Positions 1 through 10,930 of a DNA stretch of 64,000 nt are shown piece by piece. The notes beneath the pieces were generated by a model. It was not told where the DNA came from. It saw only the letters and a program-made list of their open reading frames with translations, and did not search any database. The stretch is from Agapanthus africanus (taxonomy: Eukaryota > Streptophyta > Magnoliopsida > Asparagales > Amaryllidaceae), in contig CM057344.1 of assembly GCA_030015575.1 (NCBI GenBank), positions 592,604,410 to 592,668,409 of the forward strand, given 5' to 3'. Each line of letters begins with the position of its first letter. The stretch's first letter is position 1. The translations under genes and the position numbers were made by a program.

Positions 1-1864
1 GCCATTTGATTGAATGAAATTCTTATTGTGTTGTATCGAATCAAATGATCCCCGATAATGGTACTATTTGATTGATCTTATTTTCCGTTGTCGGTTTATA
101 GAAACTTGTAAGAAATCACAACCAAAAATATTTTGACCGCAATCAATAACGGTGTCGGATTGTAGCGCATTAGTGAGTGCGGATCGTCCTCAGGGATTGC
201 GCGATTTGTTCGTATCTTGTTTTGTTTGAATCGAAAAGTTTATTGAAAAGAGAAGAAAACATGATTCAAGATTTATCAAATGTTTCAAGTATCACTATTC
301 TAATCAAGAATCAAGAAAATGATAAACATCAAGAATCGAGTTTCTTTGAATTCCAATCACTTAAGGGTTTCAAGATTTGAAGTAAATGCTCGTAGGAATC
401 GATTAGATTGTAGATGTGATGAAGATTCAAGAATACGATTTCTTATCCATTAGCGAATTGATACTAACTCGATGTCGATTGATCGAGGTTTAAGGATCTT
501 GCGAAGAATTAGGGTTCTTCGTCCTATCCTTTGTCCTTTCGATGAATCACATTCGCTAAATAGCTTCTTGAAGATACAATGATCGATTCTTGAATTTCTA
601 GATCGTGCGAAAAGAATCAAGAACCCATTTCACATCGATCTAGATCATCGATCATTCTAAGAAAATGTTTAAAGATTCATCAACATCATCATTCTACAAT
701 CATCTCGATTCCTCCACGAGCGGAGTTTATTCACACATCATCACAAAGAATACATTCAAGAATCGAAATGAAATCATGATGCTAGAATTGAAATGTAAAC
801 AAGTTTAAAGAATCTTCACCTTTATTATATCAACAAGAAGTTACAACTCTCAAGAATTACAAGAGGAAGGAACTTTGCTCGTCGAATCTTGCATCGCTCG
901 GCTTCTTGAGTCTTGGATCGCTTCGATCTCGTGCTCCGATGAAGTCCGGCTTTGCTTCTAAAGGGTCGTCGAAGACTTGCTTTTCTTGAACTCCATGAAT
1001 CTTGAATTGGGTATTTGTAGATTGGATTAGGGTTAGGGTTTTGACACAAGCCTTGTCACTAGACTTGTGGGTGGAAATTGGGGAAGATGAAGAATGGGAG
1101 AGATTGGGATGATATCTAAGATCCTAAGATTGGATCCTTGATGATCATTAACCCTAGGTCTAGGCTTCTATTTATAGACTTCCCAAACCCTAGGTCTAGG
1201 TTTGAAATTACAATTCCCTCCAAAAGTTTGTTGAGGAGTTTCTAGAAAGAGTTTGTTAGGAGCTAGCTTAAGCTTTAAGCTAGGATTAATTAAGCTTAGA
1301 AAACCCTAGTTTGCTGATCTGGCAGAAGCCTCTGGATCTTTCTGGAAATTGCAGTGTCTTTCTGAGGTGTAGGGCCATAGGTAAGAGTTGTGGTGCCAAG
1401 CAGATGGGGTGACGAGGCAATACCGCCGCGGAACCGCGGCACAAGGCGGCTTAGGCCGCGGTTCCGCGGCCAAGTAACTGAGTTGAAGCTTCATACCTCA
1501 TGTGCTGCCTTCTACTGTCTTCTTTAGTATTTTCTGATATGTTGAATCTCTGAATTCGTTTTATATCAATACCAGATTCAAAATCATTGAGTTGGCGTAT
1601 TTTTTAGCAGTCTTCATTTGTAAATTTGACCGTTCTTCTGGAATTTCCTGCACGGACTTCGAAACACAAGTTGCGATATATAGGAATGATGCCATGCTAT
1701 GAAATGCAGTCAATTTCCCTAGAAATGCCGGTTTTAAGGTTTAACACATGTAATCTGATATTTTACGACTGTTTTGCTAATATGTGTTATATGAATGTCG
1801 AACACTTCTATATGAATGCAAATGATAGGGAAATTGCCGGTTAAAAGATGCAATATTTTCGACT
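1..1864. other. Unassigned AT-rich non-coding region
   Basis: I recognise no gene here; no open frame exceeds about 75 codons and none resembles a known family. The right half (about 840-1560) looks like retroelement non-coding DNA: a TATA-like TATTTATAG lies near 1170, a direct repeat AACCCTAGGTCTAGG occurs at about 1150 and 1187, and a GC-rich hairpin lies at 1425-1470. A stretch near 130-215 faintly recalls non-coding leaders of plant gypsy elements, but this is weak. The region ends where recognisable Tat pol sequence begins, near 1865-1890. Confidence 0.35.
1425..1470. repeat. GC-rich double palindrome / hairpin
   Basis: Two 16-nt arms (1425-1440, GCCGCGGAACCGCGGC, and 1455-1470, GCCGCGGTTCCGCGGC) are exact reverse complements across a 14-nt spacer. 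Each arm is itself a near-palindrome (GCCGCGG-AA-CCGCGGC). A related module lies in the leader of copia A at 29088-29134. Confidence 0.85.
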
Positions 1865-1892
1865 AATCACCACGCGATAACATTCTCAAAAG

Positions 1893-2920
1893 AAGGGGAG
1901 CACGAGAACATGGATGAACTCTCCAGGTGCTTCGCAAATGAGGATAAGGATAAGGTGATCTCAGAGTTTCCACCGACACCAAAAGAGCTAGAAGATGGGA
2001 TACACAGCACAGCGTAAGGAAAATTGACTTGGGAACGGTAAACGATCCGAGGCCAACGTTCGTCAGTGAGCTGCTGTCTAAAAAGTAGGTGGCCACACTA
2101 AAAGATGTACTCATGCAATATAAAGACTGCTTTGCATGGAACTATTTCGAGATGCCGGGACTAGATCTAGAAATAGCGGTATATAAACTGGCTATATCGC
2201 CGGACGTCAAGCCAGTCAAACAGGCGCCGAGAAGAATGCGGCTCGAACTCGATATGAGTATCAATGCCGAAGTCAAGAAACTAATTGACTCCGGTTTCAT
2301 CCAAGAAGTTCAATATCCTGACTGGATCGCCAACATTGTTCCAGTGATGAAGAAAAATGGGACGGTGCGCATTTGCGTAGACTTTCGGGACCTCAACAAA
2401 GCTTTCCCGAAGGATGGCTTCCCAGTACCTGTTACCGAGCTGATGATCGATAACACGTCCACTCATGAGGTCTTCTCCTTCATGGATGGATTTTCAGGCT
2501 ACAATCAAATAAAAATGCATCCTGAAGACCAAAATCACACCGCCTTCCAGACTCCGCTAGGCATATTTTGCTATAAGGTGATGCCTTTCGGTTTGAAGAA
2601 CGCAGGTGCTACCTACCAGAGGGCCATGACAAAGATCTTCGATGACCTCATACATGAGATTGTCGAATGCTATATCGACGACCTTGTAGTGAAAAGCAAA
2701 TCGTATGATGAGCACTGGGAACATTTAAACATAGTGTTCCAGCTACTTCGGAAATACAATCTAAAGAAGAATACTCTTAAATGCGCATTTGGAGTCTCCT
2801 CAAGAAAATTCCTAGGATTCATCATACGACACCGAGACATCGAAATTGACCCTTCGAAGATTAAGGCGATTATGGACATGCCCAAGAACTCTCAAACAAC
2901 CGCGGTCTCTCTAAGGAAAG
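1893..2920 (+). pseudogene. pol: Reverse transcriptase of E1 (broken)
   Basis: This is the RNA-dependent DNA polymerase part of a gypsy pol. Visible blocks are the MKKNGTVRICVDFRDLNKA segment near 2347, FSFMDGFSGYNQI near 2473, the MPFGLKNAGATYQR block near 2581, and the catalytic YIDD at 2671-2682. The upstream linker shows the Tat-typical PRPTFVSELL segment near 2050. Damage: a frameshift near 2012 separates the linker (ENMDELSRCFAN... frame) from the RT frame; TAG at 2086-2088 is in frame; a net 2-base loss near 2905-2920 moves the downstream RNase H into another frame. The catalytic Asp pair is intact, so decay is by nonsense and frameshift. Similarity to Tat RT is clear even without a database. 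Confidence 0.9.
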
Positions 2921-4160
2921 CTCGCGTATATCCGGCGGTTCATAACCAACCTCTCCGGAAAATGCCGTCCCTACAGCCATCTAATGAAGAAAGGGACCCC
3001 GTTCGTTTGGGATCATAAATGCCAAAGTGCACTGGAAGAAATCAAGCAATACCTGCAGAATCCGCCAGTACTGACCGCTCCGGTTAAGGGAAAACCCATC
3101 ATCCTGTACACAACGGCCCTTGAAAGTTCTCTAGGCGCGTTATGGGCACAGGAGAACGACCAGGGGAAAGAGAGCGCTCTCTACTATTTGCGTCGAGTTC
3201 TCTTGGGGGAAGAAAACAACTACTCCCCCATCGAAAAGTATTGCCTGGCACTGATCTTCACGATAACGAAGCTCAGACACTACGCCATGGCACATGAGGT
3301 TCATCTCATATCAAAGGTGGATCCTCTCAAATATTTGATGTCAAGAGCCATACTAACAGGAAGGCTTGCCAAATGGGCCCTCCTCTTGATGGAATTCTTA
3401 ATAACGTATCGACCCCTCAAAGCAGTGAAAGGCCAGACCATCATCGACTTTCTCGCCGAGCATCCGATACCCGTCTCTCTCTTAAATTGTCAATCGCAGG
3501 ATGAACATGTGTTCGACACAAAGGATGAAGAAAATGATTCCCGATGGGAACTCTACTTCAATGGAGCATCTTCCATGAAGAAGCGGAAGCATAACACCCC
3601 TATAATCAAAACCGGGGTTGGCCTTATCTTCGTAACTCCGCAAGGAGAGATAATGTGTTTCTCCCTGTCCTTAACAGAGCCAAGAAAAAACAACAAGGCT
3701 GAATATGAAGCTTTGATAGCGGGTCTGGAGATCGCTGTCGATATGGGAATCGAAAACCTTCTCATATATAGAGACTCCCAGCTGGTTGTTAGCCAAGTAA
3801 ATGGCGATTATCAGATGTGCAAACCAGAGTTGATAAAATATGGCAGGAGAGTGCAGCAACTGCTGACATAAATCCCCTCCTACATCCTAGAAAGCATACC
3901 GCGTGCGGAAAATAGCAAGATGGATGTATTAGCCAAGCTGGCTAAGGAGCTGGCTGATGAAAACCTCGATGACGTAAGGATCGTTGTGCAAAACCGTCGG
4001 GTTCTCACACCAGCAGAAATATCTTCGGAAGATTTAACAGAGTCTTCTGAAGGAAAGGAAGTGACGGAACAAGCAGTCTTCCAAATAGAGGACGCAGAAA
4101 AGGCTGAGGATTGGAGAGAAGTCTTTATAGACTACTTCAAATCCCACTGAACGCCTAAAG
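2921..4160 (+). pseudogene. pol: Gypsy RNase H plus archaeal-type RNase H of E1 (broken)
   Basis: This continues pol in a new frame. The first half (to about 3470) is the normal gypsy RNase H: the segments IILYTTALESSLGALWAQEN and YSPIEKYCLAL are recognisable, but the first lacks the usual catalytic Asp, as is known for Tat elements. The second half (from about 3540) is the extra RNase H: LYFNGASS, NNKAEYEALIAGLEIAVDMG and DSQLVVSQVNGDYQ. The first catalytic Asp of this domain is replaced by Asn (codon AAT at 3560-3562). Stops: TAA at 3869-3871 and TGA at 4148-4150, both followed by in-frame continuation (IPRAENSKMDVLAKLAKEL after the first). The frame then runs into the solo LTR at 4161 and resumes after 6317. 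Confidence 0.88.
4156..4160. repeat. Target-site duplication of solo LTR (left copy; right copy 6313-6317)
   Basis: TAAAG at 4156-4160 and CAAAG at 6313-6317 flank a TG...CA element exactly; one transition separates the copies. The E1 reading frame is continuous when the insertion and one duplicate are ignored. Confidence 0.85.
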
Positions 4161-6312
4161 TGTAAGTCCATGCTACCTCTCCCGGTACTTTCGGGCATGC
4201 GGAATTTGGTGAAAAACAATTTTTTTAGAGGTGGTAACATGGACTCAAAACCGGATCTTTGTTAAATATCTAACTAACAACCTAACTACGAGTTGCTAAC
4301 TACTCGGTTAGGGGGTTATACTTTTCTTTTTCTCGAACTCCTTCGTCTTCAAGCTTCGATGGTCGTCCGAACCGACTTCTCCCCGTCGTCTCCTTGCGCC
4401 GAAGATAGATCCACCTGAAAGCTTCAACCTTTGGCTCCTTCTTCGAACTTTGAAGAAACTAGTTCACTCGGTTTGCTAAACCTTGTGAACTAGAGTGAGT
4501 AGAGAAGAGTTTGTATGGGATTTTATCTATGGTTCTTGGTTCTCAACTCATGAGACAAGTGAACCATAGAGTCAAGAGAGGGAGAGCAAGAGGAGGAAGA
4601 TGAGAGCTCAAGAACAAGAGAGAGAAATGAGCATGAAAGAATGAGAGAAGACTTTTCTCATTTGGCTCTCATAATCCAAAGCAATCATAACACCTCATAT
4701 CAATAAAGTATTATGTGATGGTTTAAGCAACCATAGCCATATCATTTCATGCACAAAAGAGCAAGCAAGCAAAAGTCTTTGCCATGAAATGATAGCTATA
4801 GTTATCATGATGGTCAACTAGTCAAGCCTAGTCAACCGGTCAACAAAGTCAATAAGTCAACAAAAGTCAACAAGTCAACAAAGTCAATCCCTCAACAACC
4901 ATGTCACCATAATACTTAATTAATATAATTGTTAATCACATATCATATTCTCATTAGGGTTGAGCAAAAAGTCAATAGTCAACTGTCAACGGTCAACAAC
5001 CCTAATGAGAATCCTCTGCCTCTGTCTCTCCGTCAACTGTGCATACACACCCGCATCCGCGTTCCGAGGAACACGAATGCATACTGGATAAATCCAATCC
5101 CAAAAGGCATACTAGGATCTGGCTTAAACCAAAGCCCGCTAGTGTAAACTGTCCGGACACTGTACGTGCACAAGTGCACGGATGTGACCGAACCCTGTCG
5201 CAAAACCATGCGACCTGTCGCAAAACCATGCGACCTCTACTCTTTTGTCTAAAGGCGAATAGCTTTCTGTGTGGGACTCTAAAGACTAGACACTACGCTG
5301 GCAGTGGGTTTAACCACAGACCGCAAGCGGCACTAGCTGTGCGTAACGGTCCCCAGGTAGATGCCGACAAGAAGACTGACGAGGCGAAACCCATCTGAAC
5401 TCCTACTGAGCCTGAATGTGACATTCTCCGTACAGTCCGGTCTGTTCGTCTGATATATCGCATGGCGGGCCTAGGGGCGGTAAACGTCAGTCCCCCAATA
5501 GCGGTACAAGTCGTGTCGGAGTGAAGCCCAAAACATCCTGAGATAACACTGGAAGCCTACCAGTATATCTCGTTTGCCCTGGCCAGGGACTACTCGTGTA
5601 ATGGCTCTCCTAGACACAGCGCGATGTCAACCCCCAATACCGGGAGAGACGAATCCTGTCTAACCGTCACTGCCTCCAAGTGCTTTGGGACTGCACCCAA
5701 CTACCACCTGTTTGCATGACTCCTTTGAGCCGTGGTAGGGTAGTAATCAAAGTACAGTGGGAACACACTCGAGATGAAGTGACAGTGTCAAGTCAGCGGA
5801 CTAAGCTGTACTCATGTCACCTGGGAACTGATAACTGACGATAGGCATAATACCAACTAGTCAGTTCCCGACGAGTCCTGTCCAGTGTACTCGTAACCCA
5901 ACGAGCACCCGCATACTCTCTCAAGTACGACGTACCGACGGCTGTGGGACAGACCGTCCCCCATACTGGGATGAGAAGCGCATGCGCTAGTCTACTCCGG
6001 AGTATCAATGCCCTGTCTCGATAGTCCTGCGACCAGGGACCTGCATAAGGATGTGCTTATAGATTACCCAGCTCCACTAGTGTGACTGCCATCACAACGC
6101 TGGTAATCAAGCAAAGATCCTAAGGGCTCCACTAATGTGTATAGGCGATATACTAAAATAAACACATGTACACATTGAAGTAGAAACAAACCAAGTAGTA
6201 TACTACTATTTTGAGCAAGATTGTATATACAAGGTGAATATCCCAAGCTTCCATTAAGTAATATACAAACTAGTATGATACAGTAATGGCCTCTAGGGCA
6301 TATACACTAACA
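4161..6312 (-). mobile_element. Solo LTR of an A-type Ty1/copia element in E1 pol
   Basis: A 2,152-bp segment starts TGTAAGTCC and ends ACTAACA. Its right end (GTAATGGCCTCTAGGGCATA) matches the right ends of the copia A LTRs at 23369 and 31549; the first few hundred bases have diverged strongly. No internal sequence is present, so this is a solo LTR left by LTR-LTR recombination. It includes a direct duplication (GTCGCAAAACCATGCGACCT, 5209-5239) and the conserved block with CTACCAC...GTGGTAG near 5700-5740. In copia orientation it lies on the - strand. No coding potential is recognised; open frames such as 5039-5398 are incidental. Confidence 0.88.
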
Positions 6313-6317
6313 CAAAG

Positions 6318-7518
6318 ATGCGTCATCAAGACATCAACTCATGAAACGAGCTCTATCTTTCGCCTTCGTCAATGATACTCTATATAAGAGATCATTCAAC
6401 TGTTTGTGGCTGAGATGCCTGGGACCAGAAGAAGCAGGGAGAGTCGTCCAAGAAACCCACGACGGACTCTGCGGTTCTCATCAAGCCGAACCAAAGATGA
6501 AGCTGAAGATCAAAAGAATGGGTTACTACTGGCCTACAATGATTCAGAACTGCCTCGAATATGCGAGGCAATGTCACTCGTGCCAAATTCACGGGGACTT
6601 CATCCACCAGCATCCAAATCCATTACACCCAACACAGGCTACTTGGTCGTTCGAAATGTGGGGAACCGATATAATTTGCCCCATCGAACCAGCGTCATCC
6701 TAAGAACATCGGTTCATAATGGCAACAACCGATTACTTCTCTAAGTGGGCAGAAATAGTACCACTAAGGGAAGTAAGATGGAGAACATTCTCCATTTCTT
6801 CAAGACACATGTCATCTACCGGTTCGGCACTCCACGACGGATAATCTCAGATAATGGGCCAGCCTACAAGAGCCATAAAATCAGCCGCTTCGTAGAGCAA
6901 CATAATATAGATTAGAGATACTCTTTAGTCTACAATCCCCGAGCCAACGGTCTAGCTGAAGCCTTCAACATGACCTTGACGAAGATTATAAAGAAAACGG
7001 TGTCCAGAAACAAAAAGTACTGGCACGAGAGACTGCATGAAGCTCTCTGGGCGTACCGGATGACATTCAATACAGCCACGAATATGACACCATATGTGTT
7101 AGTATTCGGCACGGAAGCAATACTTCCTTTGGAAATAAAACTCCCTTCTCTATGAGTAGCGGTTCGATACGAGCTGACGGATGAAGAAAATGCCCATCTT
7201 CGGCTTGAGGAGCTCGATGCCCTCGATGAAACTTGCTTCGTGGCGCAGCAAAACCTAGAAGCTTACAAAGCAAGGATGACGCGCTCATATGAAAGACTGA
7301 CTAGACCGAGAATATTCCATCAAGATGAACTCGTGCTATTCGTCAAAAGACCTATGATCCCTAACCGTGCAAAACGGGGGAAATTCGAGCCGAACTATGA
7401 AGGCCCGTACATCATAGACAAGGTCTACCAAGGTGGGGCCTACTTGCTCATGGATATGCACGGAGAAAGACCCTTCCGGCCAATAAACGGTCGATTTCTC
7501 AAGAAATACTACGCTTGA
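6318..7518 (+). pseudogene. pol: Integrase of E1 (broken)
   Basis: Integrase inserts the cDNA into the host genome. The N-terminal zinc-binding H2C2 motif is visible (HDGLCGSH near 6459 and CHSCQIH near 6571). In the DDE core, the first Asp is in WGTDIICPI (about 6661), the second in IISDNGPAY (about 6841) and the Glu in NGLAEAFN (about 6948). The C-terminal part ends ...GRFLKKYYA at 7518, a normal end for this family. Damage: in-frame TAA at 6701-6703, a frameshift near 6775, TAG at 6913-6915 and TGA at 7153-7155. The core acidic residues survive, so the element decayed after it stopped moving. Confidence 0.9.
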
Positions 7519-7632
7519 CGAGTTACGACTTAGGTTAACGATAGATGACGACGCCCATGTCCGCTCGCTATCTTCCTGAGTCAAAACTCTAAAAGTAGTA
7601 TCCAAAAGAATTTCTGCCCCAAACATGGAGAC

Positions 7633-7865
7633 AACGGACCGAAATATCCTTAAACTAACAGTTGCATCTAAAATGACGACAACGGACCGTAATGTCCTTA
7701 AACTAAAACTTCACCCCGAAAATGGTGATAATGGACCGAGATGTCCCTAAACTAACAACGGACTGTAATGTCCTTAAACTAAAACTTCGCCTCCAAAATG
7801 GTGGTAATAGACCGAGATGTCCCTAAACTAATAATGGACCAGAATGTCCTTAAACTAGCACGTCT
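7633..7865 (+). repeat. GGACCGNAATGTCCTTAAAC tandem repeat (E1)
   Basis: About seven copies of a 20-24-nt unit of the form GGACCG(A/T)(A/G)ATGTCC(T/C)(T/C)TAAACTAA, several separated by a 30-40-nt spacer containing AAAATGGTGATAATGG. The core GGAC-N6-GTCC is self-complementary. The mirrored block in E2 is at 20500-20590, and LTR copies of the motif are at 13490-13620. Confidence 0.8.
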
Positions 7866-8049
7866 TCTCAAACACGGCGATAATGGGATGAAATGTCCCT
7901 AAACTAGTGCTCCGCCTCAAACATGACACATCGCCCCAAAATGCGGCGATATCCTCTCTTGAGATATATATTGCAATTAAAGCTTCAACGGCGAAAACTG
8001 CAACTCAAGTCCCACTGGCTACACAGCTACTCCAGCAGTGAAGTCATCC

Positions 8050-8300
8050 TAAAAAAACGGTATATCCACAAGCAAGATGAGCACGGATGAAAACCCGAAA
8101 GGGTGTCGTGAGTAAAAACAGCAAGGCTACCGGCGAGCTTGTGAAAACCTGAAAGGGCGCAATCTCGTTTAAAATTAAAAAAACGGTATGTCTATAAGCA
8201 AGATGGGCACGGATGAAAACCCGAAAGGGCACCGTGAGTAAAAACAACAGGGTTACCGGCGAACTTATGAAAACTCGAAAGGGCGCAATCTCGTAAAATT
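8050..8300 (+). repeat. Two ~127-bp tandem units with CCCGAAAGGG (E1)
   Basis: Each unit contains AACGGTAT(A/G)TC, an AAGATGNGCACGGATGAAAAC segment, the stem-loop CCC-GAAA-GGG, a GAGTAAAAACA segment and a second GAAAGGGCGCAATCTCGT. E2 has three reverse-complement units at 20035-20440. Confidence 0.85.
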
Positions 8301-8304
8301 TTCA

Positions 8305-8710
8305 CTTACGAGATCCTCTCGACTCGTAAGGAAAACCCTCCATGAGACCCTCATGGCTCATATGATTCAAAGCATTAAGATATAGGGACCTGGACCTATT
8401 CTTAAGCCGTCGTATCCCCCAAGTTGCCCTACAGGCGGTCCAATATTGGCCCTTGTATACAATCCACGGATATAAATAAACGATTTCTCCACCAAGTTCC
8501 ACCAATGACGAGAAATGTCCTTATGTGGTGAACGGCACTTGTAAGTCCTCTCGACTTATAAGGAGAAAATACTCTTATGAGATCCTTACGACTTATAAGA
8601 GAACACACACTTAGGGATCTCCACGATTCCTAAGGAGAAAATACACCTACGAGATCCTCATGACTCGCAAGGAGAAAAAACCCTTTATGAGACCCTTACG
8701 GATCATAAAG
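8305..8710 (+). repeat. Hairpin cassette with constant core (E1)
   Basis: A run of short inverted repeats with a common centre, (A/G)TCCT(C/T)(T/A)CGA or its variants, and different stems: 8305-8330 (CTTACGAG/CTCGTAAG), 8538-8563 (CTTGTAAG/CTTATAAG), 8572-8601 (CTCTTATGAG/CTTATAAGAG), 8610-8635 (CTTAGG/CCTAAG), 8646-8672 (CTACGAG/CTCGCAAG), 8683-8710 (CTTTATGA/TCATAAAG). GAGAAAA-type spacers separate them. It is the reverse complement of the five-slot cassette seen four times in E2. Confidence 0.85.
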
Positions 8711-8769
8711 TCAAAAGCCTAGTCGACAGGATCCTAACCCTGTGTACTAAGCCACCTTTGTTCAAATCA

Positions 8770-9010
8770 GAAGAGGTAAATGATGATTCGCTCCTGGCAA
8801 TATCCCAGTTTTAGCGATACTGATGCCTAAATCGGTATCAAATTCCAAGTCCTTTCAAGGCAAATGATGATTCGCTCCTGGCAACATCCTAGTTGTAGTG
8901 ATGCTGATACCTAAATCGGTGTCAAATTCCAAGTCTTTTCAAGGCAAATGATGATTCGCTCCTGGCAATATTCCAGTCGCAGCGATGCTGATGTCAAGAT
9001 TGGATCAGAT
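8770..9010 (+). repeat. Three ~85-bp units with ATGATTCGCTCCTGGCAA (E1)
   Basis: The 18-mer ATGATTCGCTCCTGGCAA occurs at about 8783, 8868 and 8950, each followed by a GTAGTGATGCTGAT-like segment and TCAAATTCCAAGTC. E2 carries the reverse complement near 19270-19440. Confidence 0.85.
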
Positions 9011-9377
9011 CTCAAGTTCCATACTCGCAACAAAAAATCAGCGAGCAAAAAAAATGCATATGAAATAGCCGAAATAATGAAGCAACTCGCAATAAAAATC
9101 AGCGGGCAAAATATATGCATATAAAAACGAAGCCGAAATGTTTGGGCAACTTGCAATAAAAAGCAGCGAGTAAAAAGAAAAAATAGCCGAAATGATTGGG
9201 CAATCGCGACTTTCGCGGTATAAAAAGCTGAAATGATAGAGCATCACGGGAAAAAAATGAAATGAAAATGAAACTTTTGCCCTGCAGGTGAGTCCACATT
9301 AACCCCTGTATACAATCCATGGGCATAAACGAAAAGGAAACCATATTTTCCCACCAGGCTCTGTCAAAGGGAGAGCT

Positions 9378-9990
9378 AAGTCTTGCTGGTTCACAAAAAT
9401 AACCTAAAGACTACCTCAACATTCATCTCGTTACAGAAGACGCAATGTCAACAATGGCGTTCCCTCTCACTCCAGCAGGATGCAGATGCGACGTCAACAA
9501 AAGACCTTAGGGTCGAAACAAAACGGAGCCATGGCAAAATTCCTAGCTCCAAGTCTTGACGGTTCACAAAACAATCTAAAGACTACGTTAGCAACGGCGT
9601 TCCCTCTCACTCCAGCAGGATGCAGACACGACGTCAACAAAAGACCCCAGGGTCGAAACAAAATGGAGCCATGGCAAAATTCCTAGCTCCAAGTCTTGAC
9701 GGTTCACAAAACAACATAAAGACCACCTTATCATTCGTCTCATTACAGCAGATGCAACGACAACAACGATGTTCCCTCTCTCTCCAGCAAGATGCAGATG
9801 CGACATCAACAAAAGACCCCAGGGTCGAAACAAAATGGAGCCATGGCAAAATTCCCAGCTCCAAGTCTTAACGATTCACAAAACAACCTAAAGACTATCC
9901 TGACATTCTTCTCGTTACAGTAGACACAATATCAACAAAGGCTCCAAAATAGCCAAATCAAAAAGAAGCGAAGGTAAAATTTCTAGCTTC
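9378..9990 (+). repeat. Tandem array of ~140-175-bp units (E1)
   Basis: About four units, each with GGTTCACAAAACAA(C/T)CTAAAGAC, CCCTCTCACTCCAGCAGGAT, a GACGTCAACAAAAGACC segment and ATGGCAAAATTCCTAGCTCC. Open frames here (for example 9620-9871) merely translate the repeats. The related but longer array in E2 is at 17586-18900. Confidence 0.85.
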
Positions 9991-10370
9991 AGGATCTTGA
10001 TGGTAACTCAAATAAAACCCGAAAAACTATCAGAAATCATCCCACACCAGTGCGGAGTGGGTATGACTCATTGGGGCTCCCAAACTGAGCTTAATCTCAA
10101 GTAAAAAGCGGCATGGCAATGCTTGCTCTTCCGACGGTCAAACTGCCTAAGAAAATTACTTGAAAACGTCTTGTCCAGCCTCCGAAGGGATCAGAGACAT
10201 GACAGTCGCAGGGCTACTCGAACAGCAGCGTAAAGACTGCATATGGGGGAATGCATCAGCCAACGCGACGGTACCACAGACTAAAACCCTAGTACCACAA
10301 AACCTAACGGACATCTGTCGCAAAGAGTAGGGGTTATCTATGACGTTAGGACAAGTTTGCCTATAAATCC

Positions 10371-10930
10371 AAGAGAGGGAAACTAAATAAACTCTGAAAT
10401 GAGTCCATAAACTAGAGACTCCGAAATGAGTGAATAAACTACAAATTCCGAAATGAGTATATAAACTACTTCACGCCAGATCAAGACATAAAGAAACAGA
10501 AGGGTGCAGCTCATGGGCCTCAGGTTTTGGGACTATATTCCTTAAGAGTTGAGATTTGAGTCAATAATAGATGACGACGCCTGTGTCCGCTCGCTATCTT
10601 CTCAGACCGAGATTCTAAAAGATATATACCAGCCCGAAACTGGTCATACGCTATATATTACTCTGCACTACTTAACCCATGTATATACCTATGTGGGCAA
10701 AGTAGTGGGGGGTATTTATTCCCGCCAAAAATTTCTGCGCAAAAGAACCCAAGGTATCAAATGGCAGCGATACGCTTAAGAAAATACAAACCAGTATTTT
10801 ATGGACTGTATTTTGACAAACTCCTGAATGAGAATCAGCTAAATTCTAATGTTATCAAAACCTTCTCAAAAAATCCTTCGATTTGATATATTATGGGCCT
10901 CATAATTCATCCGGAATCAAAAGTTATGAG
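10371..10930. other. Non-coding tail of E1 / boundary region
   Basis: At 10390-10475 there are three to four ~33-bp repeats (CCGAAATGAGT...ATAAACTA). Around 10565-10605 a segment (ATAGATGACGACGCC.GTGTCCGCTCGCTATCTTC) duplicates the sequence just after the pol stop at about 7535-7575. The rest shows no recognisable feature; the E1 3' LTR may start here but I cannot place it. Confidence 0.4.

Larger units (their letters stand above)
1865..10370 (+). mobile_element. E1: 5'-truncated Tat-lineage Ty3/gypsy retrotransposon
   Basis: On the + strand this holds, in order, remnants of reverse transcriptase, gypsy RNase H, a second (archaeal-type) RNase H and integrase, followed by about 2.8 kb of repeat-rich non-coding DNA. 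The two RNase H domains are the known hallmark of the Tat lineage (Ogre, Retand, Grande and relatives). No gag, protease or 5' LTR is present: the element starts abruptly within pol near 1865. No 3' LTR was identified, so the right boundary (about 10370) is where similarity to E2's 3' non-coding DNA ends. Pol is interrupted by stops, frameshifts and a copia solo LTR, so E1 is dead. Confidence 0.85.
7519..10370 (+). other. Repeat-rich 3' non-coding region of E1
   Basis: About 2.8 kb downstream of the pol stop without recognisable coding sequence. It is built from successive tandem-repeat blocks (7633-7865, 8050-8300, 8305-8710, 8770-9010, 9378-9990), then a segment ending with GGTACCACAGAC near 10270. 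The same blocks appear in the same order, on the opposite strand, downstream of gag in E2 (17330-20560). This shared architecture ties E1 and E2 to one family. Confidence 0.8.

Noticed and set aside
5039..5398. 119-codon frame in the solo LTR
   Set aside because: Located in a non-coding LTR and absent from the related LTRs.
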